The translations under genes were made by a program, and so were the position numbers. The notes under the pieces are model-generated. The model had not been told where the DNA came from and searched no databases. It saw only the letters and a list, made by a program, of their open reading frames with translations. Shown here piece after piece: positions 35,888 to 45,245 of a stretch of DNA of 61,642 nt. Within the stretch, counting starts at the first letter, position 1; every line of letters begins with the position of its first letter. Source of the stretch: Actinomycetes bacterium (GTDB lineage: Bacteria; Actinomycetota; Actinomycetes; Propionibacteriales; Propionibacteriaceae); contig JAEZHJ010000035.1 in the NCBI GenBank assembly GCA_023436925.1, positions 1-61,642 on the forward strand, read 5' to 3'.

Positions 35888-37792
35888 ATGCCACAAGCCC
35901 CGTACGGAAGCTGGTCCTCCCCGATCGCCGCCGACGACCTCACCGCCGCGACCGTCGGCCTGGCCTACGGGCTGGTCGAGGACGGCGTGCGGTACTGGAC
36001 GCAGGCCCACCCGGAACAGGGCGGAAGGGTGTCCCTGTGGCGCGAGGACGCCGGGTCGCGCTTCGAGTTGACCCCGCACTCCTACCTGCGCAGCGGGGTG
36101 AACGAGTACGGCGGCGGCGAGTGGACGGTGGCCGGCGGCATCTGCGTCTTCTCGACCTGGCCGGACGGGTCCCTCCAGGTGCTGGAGCCGGGCCGACCGC
36201 AGCGGCAGTTCGCCCCGGGCAACGGGCTGCGCTACGGCTCGCTCTTCGTCGACCCGCGGCGCCGGTTGGTGCTGGCGGTCCGGGAGGACCACACCCGGGG
36301 CGGGGAGCCGGAGACCACCGTCGTCGCGCTCGCGCTCGACGACGACAACGCCGCCGGCGGCCGGGTGCTCGCCCGCGGTGCTGACTTCTACTCCCATCCC
36401 GTGCTGTCGGTCGACGGTCGGCTGGCGTGGGTGGAGTGGGACCACCCCGACATGCCGTGGGATGCCACCCGACTGGTGGTGGCACCGCTGGCCGACCCGG
36501 CGGCGCGGACTGTCGTCGCGGGCGGGCCCGGCGTGTCGGCGATCTATCCCGCCTGGGCCCCGGACGGCGCCCTGGTCTACCTGGCCGATCCCACCGGGTT
36601 CTGGAACTTCCACCGCTGGGACGGCGACCGGTCGCACCTGCTGTATGAGGCACCGGCCGACTTCTGCGGGGCGCCCTGGACGCTCGGCCCCGCCCCGTAC
36701 AGCGTGATCGATGCCGGCCGGATCGGCTGCAGCGTGCTGGTGCACGGCTTCGCCTCCCTGGCGATCATCCACCACGGCACTGCCGAACCGGCCCGGCTCG
36801 AACTGGTCGACACCGGGGCGGTCTCGGCGCTGGTGAGCGGCGCAGGGCCGCGTGCCCTGGCGGTGCTGGGCTACGCCGACCGGCCCGCGGCCCTGGTCGA
36901 GGTCGACTGGGACGAGCAGCGCACCGCGCTGGTCAAGGCGTCCTCCGAGCGCGTCCTCGACCCCGGCCTGGTCTCCCGCGCCGAGCCGGTGAGCTGGCAG
37001 GGACCGCAGGGCGAGGTGCACGCCTGGTACTACCCGCCCACCAACCCCGGCTTCAGCGCCCCGGAGGGGGAACTGCCGCCGGTGCAGGTGTGGAGCCACG
37101 GTGGCCCGACCGGCTTCTCCAGCCCGGAGTTCCGGCTTGCCACCCAGTTCTGGACCTCCCGCGGGATCGGCATCCTGGACGTCAACTACGGCGGCTCGGC
37201 CGGCTACGGACGGCAGTACCGGGAGCGCCTGGCCGGCAACTGGGGCATCGTGGACGTCCGCGACTGCGTGGACGCGGCGCTGGCCCTGGTCGGGCAGGGC
37301 CGCGCCGACCGGACGCGGCTGTCCATCCGCGGCGGCTCGGCCGGTGGGTACACGACCTTGGCGGCGCTGACCTTCACCGAGGTCTTCGCCGCCGGGATCA
37401 GCCTGTACGGCATCGGGGACCTGGAGACCTTGGCCACCGACACCCACAAGTTCGAGTCGCGCTATCTCGACGGGCTGGTCGCGCCCTATCCCGAGGGTCG
37501 CCAGGTCTACCTGGACCGCTCCCCCATCCACCACCTGGACCGGCTGTCGTGCCCCATGTTGATCCTGCAGGGCGGCGAGGATCGGGTGGTCCCGCCCAGC
37601 CAGGCCGAGGCGATGGTGGCCGCCGTCCGGGCCAAGGGCATCCCGGTGGCCTACCTGCTGTTCCCCGACGAGGGCCACGGCTTCCGCCGGGCGGAGAACC
37701 AGATCGCGACCGCCCAGGCGGCGCTGGCCTTCCTCGGCCGGGTGCACGGCTTCGTGCCGGCGGACGACCTGCCCGATCTCGACCTGCGCTGA
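35888..37792 (+). CDS. S9-family prolyl oligopeptidase-like serine peptidase
   Basis: A 634-residue cytoplasmic peptidase with an N-terminal beta-propeller (~1-380) and a C-terminal alpha/beta hydrolase domain. The catalytic triad is visible as Ser484 in RGGSAGGYTT, Asp565 in GGEDRVVP and His597 in DEGHGF. It resembles dipeptidyl aminopeptidase/acylaminoacyl peptidases that cut short peptides. TACAGT at 35875-35880 lies seven bases before the ATG, supporting this start over a GTG nine bases earlier. It converges on the glu operon with a seven-base gap. Confidence 0.92.
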   Translation: MPQAPYGSWSSPIAADDLTAATVGLAYGLVEDGVRYWTQAHPEQGGRVSLWREDAGSRFELTPHSYLRSGVNEYGGGEWTVAGGICVFSTWPDGSLQVLEPGRPQRQFAPGNGLRYGSLFVDPRRRLVLAVREDHTRGGEPETTVVALALDDDNAAGGRVLARGADFYSHPVLSVDGRLAWVEWDHPDMPWDATRLVVAPLADPAARTVVAGGPGVSAIYPAWAPDGALVYLADPTGFWNFHRWDGDRSHLLYEAPADFCGAPWTLGPAPYSVIDAGRIGCSVLVHGFASLAIIHHGTAEPARLELVDTGAVSALVSGAGPRALAVLGYADRPAALVEVDWDEQRTALVKASSERVLDPGLVSRAEPVSWQGPQGEVHAWYYPPTNPGFSAPEGELPPVQVWSHGGPTGFSSPEFRLATQFWTSRGIGILDVNYGGSAGYGRQYRERLAGNWGIVDVRDCVDAALALVGQGRADRTRLSIRGGSAGGYTTLAALTFTEVFAAGISLYGIGDLETLATDTHKFESRYLDGLVAPYPEGRQVYLDRSPIHHLDRLSCPMLILQGGEDRVVPPSQAEAMVAAVRAKGIPVAYLLFPDEGHGFRRAENQIATAQAALAFLGRVHGFVPADDLPDLDLR

Positions 37793-37799
37793 GGCCGGG

Positions 37800-38804
37800 C
37801 TACTCCTGCGGGTCGCGCCGGTGGCGGCGCTGCCCGGGCTGGCGGATGGTGGGCGGCGCGTCGCTGGCGGGCGGTGGCATCAGCGTGGCGGGCACCTGCG
37901 GCTCGGAGGCGGCCTGCGGCACCATGCCGCCCGTGACGTCGAGATCGATCACCTGCGGGGCGCGGCGCAGCCGGCGCTGGACCCCGGAGGCCGCCCGGGT
38001 GAGCAGCGAGTTCATGATGATGTACATCACGGCCAGCACCAGCATCGTCGGGATCAGGTTGCCGTACACCGCGGCGAGGTTCGTCCCGGCTCGCATCAGC
38101 TCGAGGTAGCTGATCATGTAGCCCAGCGCGGAGTCCTTGAGGATCACGACCAACTGGCTGAGCATCGACGGCAGCATGGCGGTGATCGCCTGCGGCAGCC
38201 GGATCGTCGTCAGGGTCTCCATCGGGGTGAGACCCAGCGCCAGGCCGGCCTCCTCCTGCCCCTTGGGCAGCGAATAGACACCGGAGCGGATCAACTCGGC
38301 GATGACGCAGGAGTTGTAGAGCGTCAGCCCGACGACGACGCCGAAGAAGGGCAGGAGCGCCCCGGTGATCCCCAGCGCGAACAGCCCCGCGTAGTAGGCG
38401 AACAGCATCATCATCAGCACCGGCACCGACCGGAAGAACTCGACGAAGATGCCGCAGGCCCACCGCACCCAGCGGACCTGGACCAACCGCCCGATCCCCA
38501 GCGCCATCCCGAAGAGCAGCGACAGCACGACGCTGACGGCGGCGGCCACCAACGTCCCGGCCAACCCGGGCAGCAGGTAGTTCACCCAGGTGGACCCCTC
38601 GATGAAGGGCAGCCACTTCTGCGGCTCGAACTGGTTGTTCCGTTGCCGGATCGCCGGGTCGGGCGCCGGCAGGTCGAGCATCCGGACGATGATGAAGGCA
38701 AGCAGGGCGAGAAGGAGCAGGCTGCCGACCACGGCGAGGATCCGGTGTCGGACGCGGGCCTTCGGCCCGGGCACGTCGAACAGGACGGCGGTCGGGGCAC
38801 TCAT
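37800..38804 (-). CDS. gluD: Amino-acid ABC transporter permease GluD-like
   Basis: A 334-residue inner membrane permease of the polar amino acid (HisM/GltK) family. It has an extended N-terminal helix, a ~45-residue periplasmic stretch, and a core with the EAA-like cytoplasmic loop (GLALGLTPMETLTTIRLPQAITAMLP). The C-terminal ~70 residues are soluble and Pro-rich, longer than usual. It is the last gene of gluABCD, overlapping gluC by four bases (ATGA). It forms the membrane channel with GluC. Confidence 0.93.
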   Translation of the reverse strand: MSAPTAVLFDVPGPKARVRHRILAVVGSLLLLALLAFIIVRMLDLPAPDPAIRQRNNQFEPQKWLPFIEGSTWVNYLLPGLAGTLVAAAVSVVLSLLFGMALGIGRLVQVRWVRWACGIFVEFFRSVPVLMMMLFAYYAGLFALGITGALLPFFGVVVGLTLYNSCVIAELIRSGVYSLPKGQEEAGLALGLTPMETLTTIRLPQAITAMLPSMLSQLVVILKDSALGYMISYLELMRAGTNLAAVYGNLIPTMLVLAVMYIIMNSLLTRAASGVQRRLRRAPQVIDLDVTGGMVPQAASEPQVPATLMPPPASDAPPTIRQPGQRRHRRDPQE

Positions 38805-39478
38805 CGTGCCACCGCCAGCCGGTTCGACAGCCAGGTGAACAGCACACCCATCGGAAGGGTGAGGATGACGAAGCCGGCCGCCATGATGAAGAAGATCGCG
38901 TAGAGGTAGTTGGGCGAGAACTCGATCATGTTCCGCATCACAAAGGCCGCCTCGGCGACGCCGATGGTGGCCGCCACTGTGGTGTTCTTGGTCAAGGCGA
39001 TCAGGGTGTTGCCGAGCGGGGCGATAGCGCCGCGGAAGGCCTGCGGCAGCACGACGTAGCGCAGCGTCGGCAGAAAGGACAACCCGATCGACCTGGCCGC
39101 CTCCGCCTGCCCGGCGGGGACCGTGTTGATGCCGCTGCGGATCGCCTCGGCGACGAAGGAGGCGTGGTAGACGGCCAGGCCGACCACGGCCCAGCGGAAG
39201 GCGTTCTCCAGGACGTTACCGGGGTCGAGGCGGACGCCCAGGATGTTGTTGATGCCGAGCAGGCACAGCGCCAGGATCAAGGTCAGCGGGGTGTTGCGGA
39301 AGATCGTCACGTACCAGGCCCCGAAGCGATGCAGCACCGCCACCGGGGAGACCCGGCAGACGGCGATCACCGTCCCGATCAGCAGGGCACCCAGCGCCCC
39401 ACCAACCGTGAGCTTGATCGTCATCAGGAAGGCGCCCAGTACGTCATACCGGGCGAACAGTTCCGCGAATCCCTCCAT
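38801..39478 (-). CDS. gluC: Amino-acid ABC transporter permease GluC-like
   Basis: A 225-residue permease with five predicted helices and the EAA loop ARSIGLSFLPTLRYVVLPQAFRGAIAP that docks on the ATPase. The family is polar-amino-acid uptake, and in Corynebacterium the homologous GluABCD takes up glutamate. It is separated from gluB by a 62-base gap holding a very stable hairpin, so expression may be lower than for the binding protein. It overlaps gluD. Confidence 0.93.
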   Translation of the reverse strand: MEGFAELFARYDVLGAFLMTIKLTVGGALGALLIGTVIAVCRVSPVAVLHRFGAWYVTIFRNTPLTLILALCLLGINNILGVRLDPGNVLENAFRWAVVGLAVYHASFVAEAIRSGINTVPAGQAEAARSIGLSFLPTLRYVVLPQAFRGAIAPLGNTLIALTKNTTVAATIGVAEAAFVMRNMIEFSPNYLYAIFFIMAAGFVILTLPMGVLFTWLSNRLAVAR

Positions 39479-39496
39479 GCCTATCCTCTGGTCAGG

Positions 39497-39528
39497 GCTG
39501 CCCGGCCCGCCGGAGCGGGCCGGGCAGC
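39497..39528 (-). terminator. Stable intercistronic hairpin between gluB and gluC
   Basis: A perfect 14-base-pair GC stem (GCTGCCCGGCCCGC and its complement) with a CGGA loop lies 12 bases after the gluB stop. Such hairpins behind binding-protein genes usually protect the upstream mRNA or partly terminate, giving more binding protein than permease. Confidence 0.75.
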
Positions 39529-39540
39529 GTCAGGGTCGGT

Positions 39541-40374
39541 TCAGCTGCAGGGGTCCGGCTTCGGCGGGTTGAGCGCCGGATCCGGCTTGAAGCCCGACGC
39601 GCCGACCGTGGCGTCCAGGGCGGCCTGCCAGGCGCCGGACTCCACCATCTCGACCAGGGCCTTGTCGATCGCCTCGCACAGCGCGGTGTCGCCCTTCTTG
39701 ATGCCGATGCCGTAGCGCTCCTCGGAGAAGGTCTCACCCACCACCTTGAGCTTCCCGGCGTACTGCGGCTGGGCGGCGAACCCGGCCAGGATCACGTTGT
39801 CGGTGGTCACGGCGTCGATGGCGTTGGCGGCGAGCGCCTCCACGCACTTGGAGTACGTGTCGAACTCCTGAAGCTGCACATCGGAGGCGAGGGTGTCCTT
39901 CACCTTCTGGGCCGAGGTGGAGCCGGTCACCGAGCACAGGTTCTTCCCGTTCAGCGACTCCGGGCCGGTGATGTCGGAGGTGGCCGAGACCAGCAGGTCC
40001 TGGCCGGCGATGAAGTAGGGGCCTGCGAAGGAGATCCGCTCCTTGCGGGCGTCCGTGATCGAGTAGGTGGCGAAGATCATCTTGACCTGGCCGCTCTCCA
40101 GCAGCGTCTCCCGCTGCGGCGAGGGCGCCTCCTTGAACTCGATGTCGGTGTAGCCGAGCTTGTTGGCCACGTACTTGGCGACCTCGACGTCGAATCCGGT
40201 GAAGGTGTCGCCCTCCTTCAGGCCGAGGCCGGGCTGGTCGTACTTGATCCCGATGACAACCTTGCCGCCCGAGCCCGGCGGTCCGCCCGCCGAGTCGCTG
40301 CCGGCACACGCCGTCAGCGCGGTGGCCATGGCCAGGGCCGATGCTGCTGCCAGCACCGCCTTTGCATACTTCAT
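39541..40374 (-). CDS. gluB: Glutamate-type ABC transporter substrate-binding lipoprotein GluB-like
   Basis: Extracytoplasmic receptor for the Glu transporter, 277 residues. The signal peptide MKYAKAVLAAASALAMATAL ends in the lipobox LTAC with Cys23 as the lipidated residue, followed by a Ser/Gly linker. The mature part is a type II periplasmic-binding fold (KVVIGIKYDQPGLGLKEGDTFTGFDVEVAKYVAN). GAGGG precedes the ATG at 40374. The ligand is inferred as glutamate or related polar amino acid from operon identity. Confidence 0.93.
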   Translation of the reverse strand: MKYAKAVLAAASALAMATALTACAGSDSAGGPPGSGGKVVIGIKYDQPGLGLKEGDTFTGFDVEVAKYVANKLGYTDIEFKEAPSPQRETLLESGQVKMIFATYSITDARKERISFAGPYFIAGQDLLVSATSDITGPESLNGKNLCSVTGSTSAQKVKDTLASDVQLQEFDTYSKCVEALAANAIDAVTTDNVILAGFAAQPQYAGKLKVVGETFSEERYGIGIKKGDTALCEAIDKALVEMVESGAWQAALDATVGASGFKPDPALNPPKPDPCS

Positions 40375-40410
40375 GGTCCCTCCTGTCATTTCACGTGGTC
40401 TTCGGTCAGG

Positions 40411-41184
40411 TCAGTGGGTGAGGATCTTGCTCAGGAAATCCTTCGCCCGGGCGGTCTGCGGATTGGTGAAGAATTCGTCCGGCGTACCCTCCTCGACGAT
40501 CTGGCCGCCGTCCATGAACACCACCCGGTCGGCCGCCTTTCGGGCGAAGCCCATTTCGTGGGTGACGACGACCATCGTCATCCCCTGCCGGGCGAGGCTC
40601 ACCATGACGTCCAGCACCTCATTGACCATCTCGGGGTCGAGGGCGGAGGTGGGTTCGTCGAACAACAGCACCTTGGGCTGCATCGCGAGGGCACGGGCAA
40701 TGGCGACCCGCTGCTGCTGGCCACCGGAGAGCTGTGCGGGATACTTCTCGGCCTGGTCGGCGACCCCGACCCGGGTGAGCAGTTCCATGGCCTCGCGGCG
40801 TGCCTCGTCAGGCTTCTTGCGGCGCACTCTGGTGGGGCCGAGGGTGACGTTCTCCAGCACGGTCTTGTGCGCGAAGAGGTTGAAGGACTGGAAGACCATG
40901 CCGACATCGGCCCGCAGTTCGGCCAGTGCCTTCCCCTCCTCGGGCAGCGGGACCCCGTCGATCCTGATGGTTCCCGCGCCGATGGTCTCCAGCCGGTTGA
41001 TCACCCGGCACAGGGTCGATTTGCCGGAGCCGGACGGCCCCAGGACAACCACCACCTCGCCTTTGTGAATGGTGAGGTTGATGTCGCGCAGCACGTGCAG
41101 TTTCCCGAAATGCTTGTCGACGCCGATCAGCTCAACCAGTGCCGTGGTGGTGGGCTGGGGAAACCCGGCTTCTTGCGCTGCCAT
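40411..41184 (-). CDS. gluA: Amino-acid ABC transporter ATP-binding protein GluA-like
   Basis: A 257-residue ABC ATPase energising the uptake system. Walker A GPSGSGKST, Q-loop MVFQSFNLFAH, signature LSGGQQQRVAIARAL, Walker B LLFDEPTSALD and the switch His in VVTHEMGFA are all present. It is the first gene of gluABCD. TATCGT lies six bases before the ATG, so translation is probably leaderless. An inverted repeat upstream may be an operator. Confidence 0.96.
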   Translation of the reverse strand: MAAQEAGFPQPTTTALVELIGVDKHFGKLHVLRDINLTIHKGEVVVVLGPSGSGKSTLCRVINRLETIGAGTIRIDGVPLPEEGKALAELRADVGMVFQSFNLFAHKTVLENVTLGPTRVRRKKPDEARREAMELLTRVGVADQAEKYPAQLSGGQQQRVAIARALAMQPKVLLFDEPTSALDPEMVNEVLDVMVSLARQGMTMVVVTHEMGFARKAADRVVFMDGGQIVEEGTPDEFFTNPQTARAKDFLSKILTH

Positions 41185-41239
41185 GGGGTGACGATAGCCG
41201 GATCAACCGGCCAGCACTATGACGAGCGTGTTTCGATCA

Positions 41240-41256
41240 CATCACAGCAGGTGATG
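41240..41256. promoter_or_regulatory. Inverted repeat upstream of the glu operon
   Basis: CATCAC-AGCAG-GTGATG is a perfect 6+5+6 inverted repeat about 56 bases before the gluA start, just upstream of the expected -35 region. It is a candidate operator for a dimeric activator or repressor. Confidence 0.4.
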
Positions 41257-41263
41257 AATTAGT

Positions 41264-41319
41264 CCCTTTTCCGGGGGCGGAAAGGGCACGTGCGCCGACC
41301 CCGGAGGGCGGCGCACGTG
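41264..41319 (-). terminator. Tandem hairpins terminating sigA
   Basis: Two stems follow the sigA stop on the minus strand: CACGTGCGCCG paired with its complement (41287-41319, 11 perfect base pairs) and an imperfect CCCTTT(T)CCG stem (41264-41286). They separate sigA from the glu operon. Confidence 0.75.
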
Positions 41320-41345
41320 GCGGTTCGGTCGAGGCCGGCGGGCCC

Positions 41346-42746
41346 TCAGTCGAGGTAGTCCCGCAGCACCTGGGAGCGCGACGGATGGCGCAGCTTCGAC
41401 ATCGTCTTGGACTCGATCTGCCGGATCCGCTCGCGGGTCACCCCGTACACCTTGCCGATCTCGTCCAGCGTCTTGGGCTGTCCGTCGGTGAGGCCGAAGC
41501 GCATCGAGACCACCCCGGCCTCGCGCTCCGACAAGGTGTCCAGGACGTCGTGGAGCTGCTCCTGCAGCAGGGTGAAGTTGACCGCCTCGGCGGGCACCAC
41601 GGCCTCGGAGTCCTCGATCAGGTCACCGAACTCGGAGTCGCCGTCCTCGCCGAGCGGGGTGTGCAGCGAGATCGGCTCGCGGCCGTACTTCTGGACCTCG
41701 ACCACCTTCTCGGGGGTCATGTCCAGTTCCTTGGCCAGCTCCTCCGGCGTGGGTTCGCGGCCGAGGTCCTGCAGCATCTGGCGCTGCACCCGGGCGAGCT
41801 TGTTGATGACTTCCACCATGTGGACGGGGATCCGGATCGTGCGGGCCTGATCGGCCATCGCACGGGTGATCGCCTGCTTGATCCACCAGGTCGCGTAGGT
41901 GGAGAACTTGTAGCCCTTGGTGTAGTCGAACTTCTCGACCGCACGGATGAGGCCGAGGTTTCCCTCCTGGATGAGGTCGAGGAAGAGCATGCCGCGGCCG
42001 GTGTAGCGCTTGGCCAGCGACACCACCAGTCGCAGGTTCGCCTCCAGCAGGTGGTTCTTCGCCCGGCGGCCGTCCTCGGAGATCCACTCCAGGTCCGCGA
42101 GCTGGTCGGCGGGGACGTCACCGCCCTCGTTCAGCGTCTCCTCGGCGAACAGCCCCGCCTCGATCCGCTTGGCGAGCTGCACCTCCTGCTCGGCGTTCAG
42201 CAGCGCGACCTTGCCGATCTGCTTGAGGTAGTCCTTGACCGGGTCGGCAGTGGCGCCGGCGGCCATCACCTGCTGCTCGGGCTCGTCGGCGTCATCGGCG
42301 TCCGACAGGCTGAACCCCTCGTCCTCGGCGAGTTCCTGCTCGACCTTGGCCTCCTCGGCCGGTTCGAAGCCGGCGTCATCGACCTCGTCGAGGCTGCGCT
42401 TCTTGCCGCCCACGGTGAGCACGACGTCGTCGCCCTCCCGTTCGAACTTCACCTCGACCGCGCCGCCGGGGGTCAGCACGTCCTCGACGGTGACCTCGTC
42501 CTCGATCTCCAGGTCAGCGACGTCGACGTCGTCCTCGGTGGGATCGGCGTCGAAGTCGTCGGCGTCAGCCGGTGCGGCCTTCGGCTCGGCCTTGGAGCGA
42601 CCCGCCGGCTTGCGGGCGGCCCGCTTCGCGGTCGGCAGGTCGGAGACCGCCGCCACCGCCGGCTTGCGGCCGCGGGTCCGGGGGGTGGTGATGGGAGCGT
42701 CCTCTTCGGGAGCGGATCCTGCAGCAGCGCTGGGGCGTGGGGACAC
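41346..42746 (-). CDS. sigA: Primary RNA polymerase sigma factor
   Basis: The housekeeping sigma-70 factor, 466 residues. The N-terminal ~150 residues are Ala/Lys/Pro-rich then strongly acidic, as in actinobacterial HrdB/SigA. Region 1.2 is DPVKDYLKQIGKVALLNAEQE. Region 2 holds LRLVVSLAKRYTGRG, LDLIQEGNLGLIRAVEKFDY and the -10-binding KFSTYATWWIKQAITR. Region 4 ends with TLDEIGKVYGVTRERIRQIE, the -35 helix. The GTG at 42746 has AGAGG at six-base spacing. A longer frame upstream starts in a divergent promoter region and is rejected. It is divergent from oligopeptidase B. Confidence 0.95.
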   Translation of the reverse strand: MSPRPSAAAGSAPEEDAPITTPRTRGRKPAVAAVSDLPTAKRAARKPAGRSKAEPKAAPADADDFDADPTEDDVDVADLEIEDEVTVEDVLTPGGAVEVKFEREGDDVVLTVGGKKRSLDEVDDAGFEPAEEAKVEQELAEDEGFSLSDADDADEPEQQVMAAGATADPVKDYLKQIGKVALLNAEQEVQLAKRIEAGLFAEETLNEGGDVPADQLADLEWISEDGRRAKNHLLEANLRLVVSLAKRYTGRGMLFLDLIQEGNLGLIRAVEKFDYTKGYKFSTYATWWIKQAITRAMADQARTIRIPVHMVEVINKLARVQRQMLQDLGREPTPEELAKELDMTPEKVVEVQKYGREPISLHTPLGEDGDSEFGDLIEDSEAVVPAEAVNFTLLQEQLHDVLDTLSEREAGVVSMRFGLTDGQPKTLDEIGKVYGVTRERIRQIESKTMSKLRHPSRSQVLRDYLD

Positions 42747-42910
42747 AAGCAACCTCTCAACAGCGATTCTGGGCGCACGACAACCGGGAGTTGTCAATGC
42801 CTCACCGCGACATTCTGCCACGGTACCCGCCCTGTTCAAACCGCGCCGCGCCAGCACGCACGGTGGGCCCCGAATCGGCAGCCGGGCAGAACCGGAATAG
42901 GGTGCCAGCC

Positions 42911-45043
42911 ATGCACAGCGTTGTTCCGGCCCCACCCGTCGCCCCGCGCCGTCCGTGTGTCCGCGAGGTCCACGGCGACCGGGTCGAGGACCCGTACGCC
43001 TGGATGCGGGACAAGCAGGACCCGGAGCTGCTGGCCTACCTCGACGCCGAGAACGCCTACACCGAGGCACTCACCGCAGGCCAGGAGGCGCTGCGGCAGG
43101 AGATCTACGCCGACATCGACGCCCGCACCCTGCAGACCGACCTCTCGGTCCCCGAGTTCGTCCGGCACACCGACGGCCGGTGCTTCTGGTACTACGCCCG
43201 CACCGTCACCGGTCGCAACTACGCCAGCTACCACCGGGCGCCGGCCACCGACCGTGACACCCTGCCCGACCCCACCGCAGTCCCGGACGGCGAGGAGTTG
43301 TTGGTCGACTGCAACGTCCTCGCCGCGGGCGCCGAGTTCTTCTCGCTCGGTGTGCTGCTGGTCTCCCCCGGCGGCGACCTGCTGGTGTACTCCGTCGACA
43401 CCGTCGGCAACGAGCGCTACGACGCCCGGTTCCTCGACCTGCACAGCGGCGCGCTGCTGCCCGACGAGCTGACCGGCATCGCGGCCGGTGGCTGCTGGGC
43501 CGGGGACGGGGCCTTCTGCTACCTCACCCTGGACGAGGCCTGGCGCCCCGACCGGGCCTACCGGCACGTCCTGGGCGAAGCGGACGACACCCTGCTGCAC
43601 CACGAGCCCGACGAGCGGTTCTGGATGGAGCTGGGCGCCAGCCGCGACCACCGCTTCGTGGTGATCGCGCTGGGTAGCAAGACCAGCAGTGAGACGTGGC
43701 TGCTCGACACCACCGATCCGGCGGCCCGGCCGCGGGTGGTGACCCCCCGCCGTCCGGGTGTCGAGTATGACGTGGAGGTGGCCGCGGACCGGCTCTTCAT
43801 CGTCCACAACGACCAGGCGCCGGACTTCGCCCTGGCCACCGCACCACTGACCGCCGAGTCGGCCCAGGACTGGCAGCCGCTGTGGCCCGGCCAGGCCGGG
43901 GTGCGACTGCTGGACGTCTCGGTCTATGACCGGGTCCTGGTCGCGAGCCTGCGCCGCGACGGCCTCGTCCGGGTCGTCATCCACCCGTTCCTGCCCGACC
44001 ACAGCCTGGGCGAGGGCCACCAGATCGACTTCGGCGAGGAGTTGTACCAGGTCGACGCGGACGGCTCCGAGGACGCCGACACCGACCGGATCCGGCTCTC
44101 CTACCAGTCGCTGGTCACCCCGGAGCAGGTGATCGACTACCTGCTCGACACCGGCGAGCTGCGGGTCCTCAAGCAGCGCCAGGTGCTGGACCACCCACGG
44201 TTCGGCCCCTACCGGGCCACCGACTACGTGCAGTGGCGGGACTGGGCGGTCGCCCCCGACGGCACCCGGATCCCGATCTCGCTGGTGAGTCGCGCCGATA
44301 CCGCCCGGGATGGCTCTGCCGGCTGCCTGCTGGTGGGCTACGGCGCCTACGAGCTGAGCTACCCCTACCAGTTCTCGGTGCCCCGGCTCAGCCTGCTGGA
44401 CCGCGGCTACGTCGTCGCGATCGCCCACGTCCGCGGCGGCGGCGAGCTGGGCAGGGCGTGGTACGAGGGGGGCAAGCTGGAGCACAAGCCCAACACCTTC
44501 ACCGACTTCGTCGCCTGCGCCCGCCATCTGGTGCAGACCGGTGTGACGACCGTCAACCGGCTCGCCGCAGCCGGCGGGAGCGCCGGCGGCCTGCTGGTGG
44601 GAGCCGCGATCAACCTTGCCCCCGACGCCTTCGGAGCCGTCCACGCGCAGGTCCCGTTCGTCGATCCGCTCACCACCGTCCTGGATCCCGAGCTGCCGCT
44701 CACCGTGACCGAGTGGGAGGAGTGGGGCGACCCGCTGCACGACCCGGCGGCCTACCGGTTGATGAAGAGCTACTCCCCTTACGAGAACATCGTCCCGCGC
44801 GAGGACTACCCCGCCATCCTGGTGACCGCCTCGCTGAACGACACCCGGGTCGAGATCACCGAGCCGGCCAAGTGGGTGGCGCGGTTGCGCCACGACGCCG
44901 GCCTGCGGGAACGGCTGCTGCTCAAGACCGAGCTCGTCGCCGGTCACGGCGGCGTTTCGGGGCGTTACGCGGTGTGGCGCGATATCGCCTTCGAATACGC
45001 CTGGCTCGTCTCCGCGACCAGCCCGGGAGCATTGCCTGACTGA
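42911..45043 (+). CDS. ptrB: Oligopeptidase B (S9A prolyl oligopeptidase family)
   Basis: A 710-residue cytoplasmic serine peptidase. The N-terminal segment REVHGDRVEDPYAWMRD is the hallmark of the S9A branch, followed by a seven-bladed propeller and the catalytic domain. Triad: Ser557 in AAGGSAGGLL, Asp644 in LNDTRVE and His679 in GHGG. Family members cut after basic residues in short peptides; the exact specificity is inferred. TAGGGT at 42898-42903 is seven bases before the ATG, so it is probably leaderless. It lies between sigA and sigB. Confidence 0.94.
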   Translation: MHSVVPAPPVAPRRPCVREVHGDRVEDPYAWMRDKQDPELLAYLDAENAYTEALTAGQEALRQEIYADIDARTLQTDLSVPEFVRHTDGRCFWYYARTVTGRNYASYHRAPATDRDTLPDPTAVPDGEELLVDCNVLAAGAEFFSLGVLLVSPGGDLLVYSVDTVGNERYDARFLDLHSGALLPDELTGIAAGGCWAGDGAFCYLTLDEAWRPDRAYRHVLGEADDTLLHHEPDERFWMELGASRDHRFVVIALGSKTSSETWLLDTTDPAARPRVVTPRRPGVEYDVEVAADRLFIVHNDQAPDFALATAPLTAESAQDWQPLWPGQAGVRLLDVSVYDRVLVASLRRDGLVRVVIHPFLPDHSLGEGHQIDFGEELYQVDADGSEDADTDRIRLSYQSLVTPEQVIDYLLDTGELRVLKQRQVLDHPRFGPYRATDYVQWRDWAVAPDGTRIPISLVSRADTARDGSAGCLLVGYGAYELSYPYQFSVPRLSLLDRGYVVAIAHVRGGGELGRAWYEGGKLEHKPNTFTDFVACARHLVQTGVTTVNRLAAAGGSAGGLLVGAAINLAPDAFGAVHAQVPFVDPLTTVLDPELPLTVTEWEEWGDPLHDPAAYRLMKSYSPYENIVPREDYPAILVTASLNDTRVEITEPAKWVARLRHDAGLRERLLLKTELVAGHGGVSGRYAVWRDIAFEYAWLVSATSPGALPD

Positions 45044-45124
45044 TCGTCAGAAGCACCCGTTCCTGAGAGCCAGCCCGGGCTTCGCTGAGGGTTGCCTGAG
45101 CGGGAATGGGCCCGTGGGGGCAGG

Positions 45125-45136
45125 GGTCGTACGACC
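45125..45136. promoter_or_regulatory. 12-base perfect palindrome upstream of sigB
   Basis: GGTCGTACGACC reads the same on both strands and lies about 110 bases before the sigB start, in the gap after ptrB. It is a good candidate for a dimeric regulator site controlling sigB. Confidence 0.4.
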
Positions 45137-45245
45137 ACAGTCTTGGATTGCCCACGACGGCTGGGTTCGCAGTAAATCAAGAGGGTACTAGGGCAGAAAA
45201 CCGCCTCCGCTCCCGTTGTACTTGGTGCGAGCGAAAGGAACCGCC

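Noticed and set aside
35429..37747. Long N-terminal extension of the parE frame
   Set aside because: It runs antisense through the S9 peptidase gene. A GTG with a leaderless-type promoter at 35428 gives the normal GyrB/ParE N-terminus.
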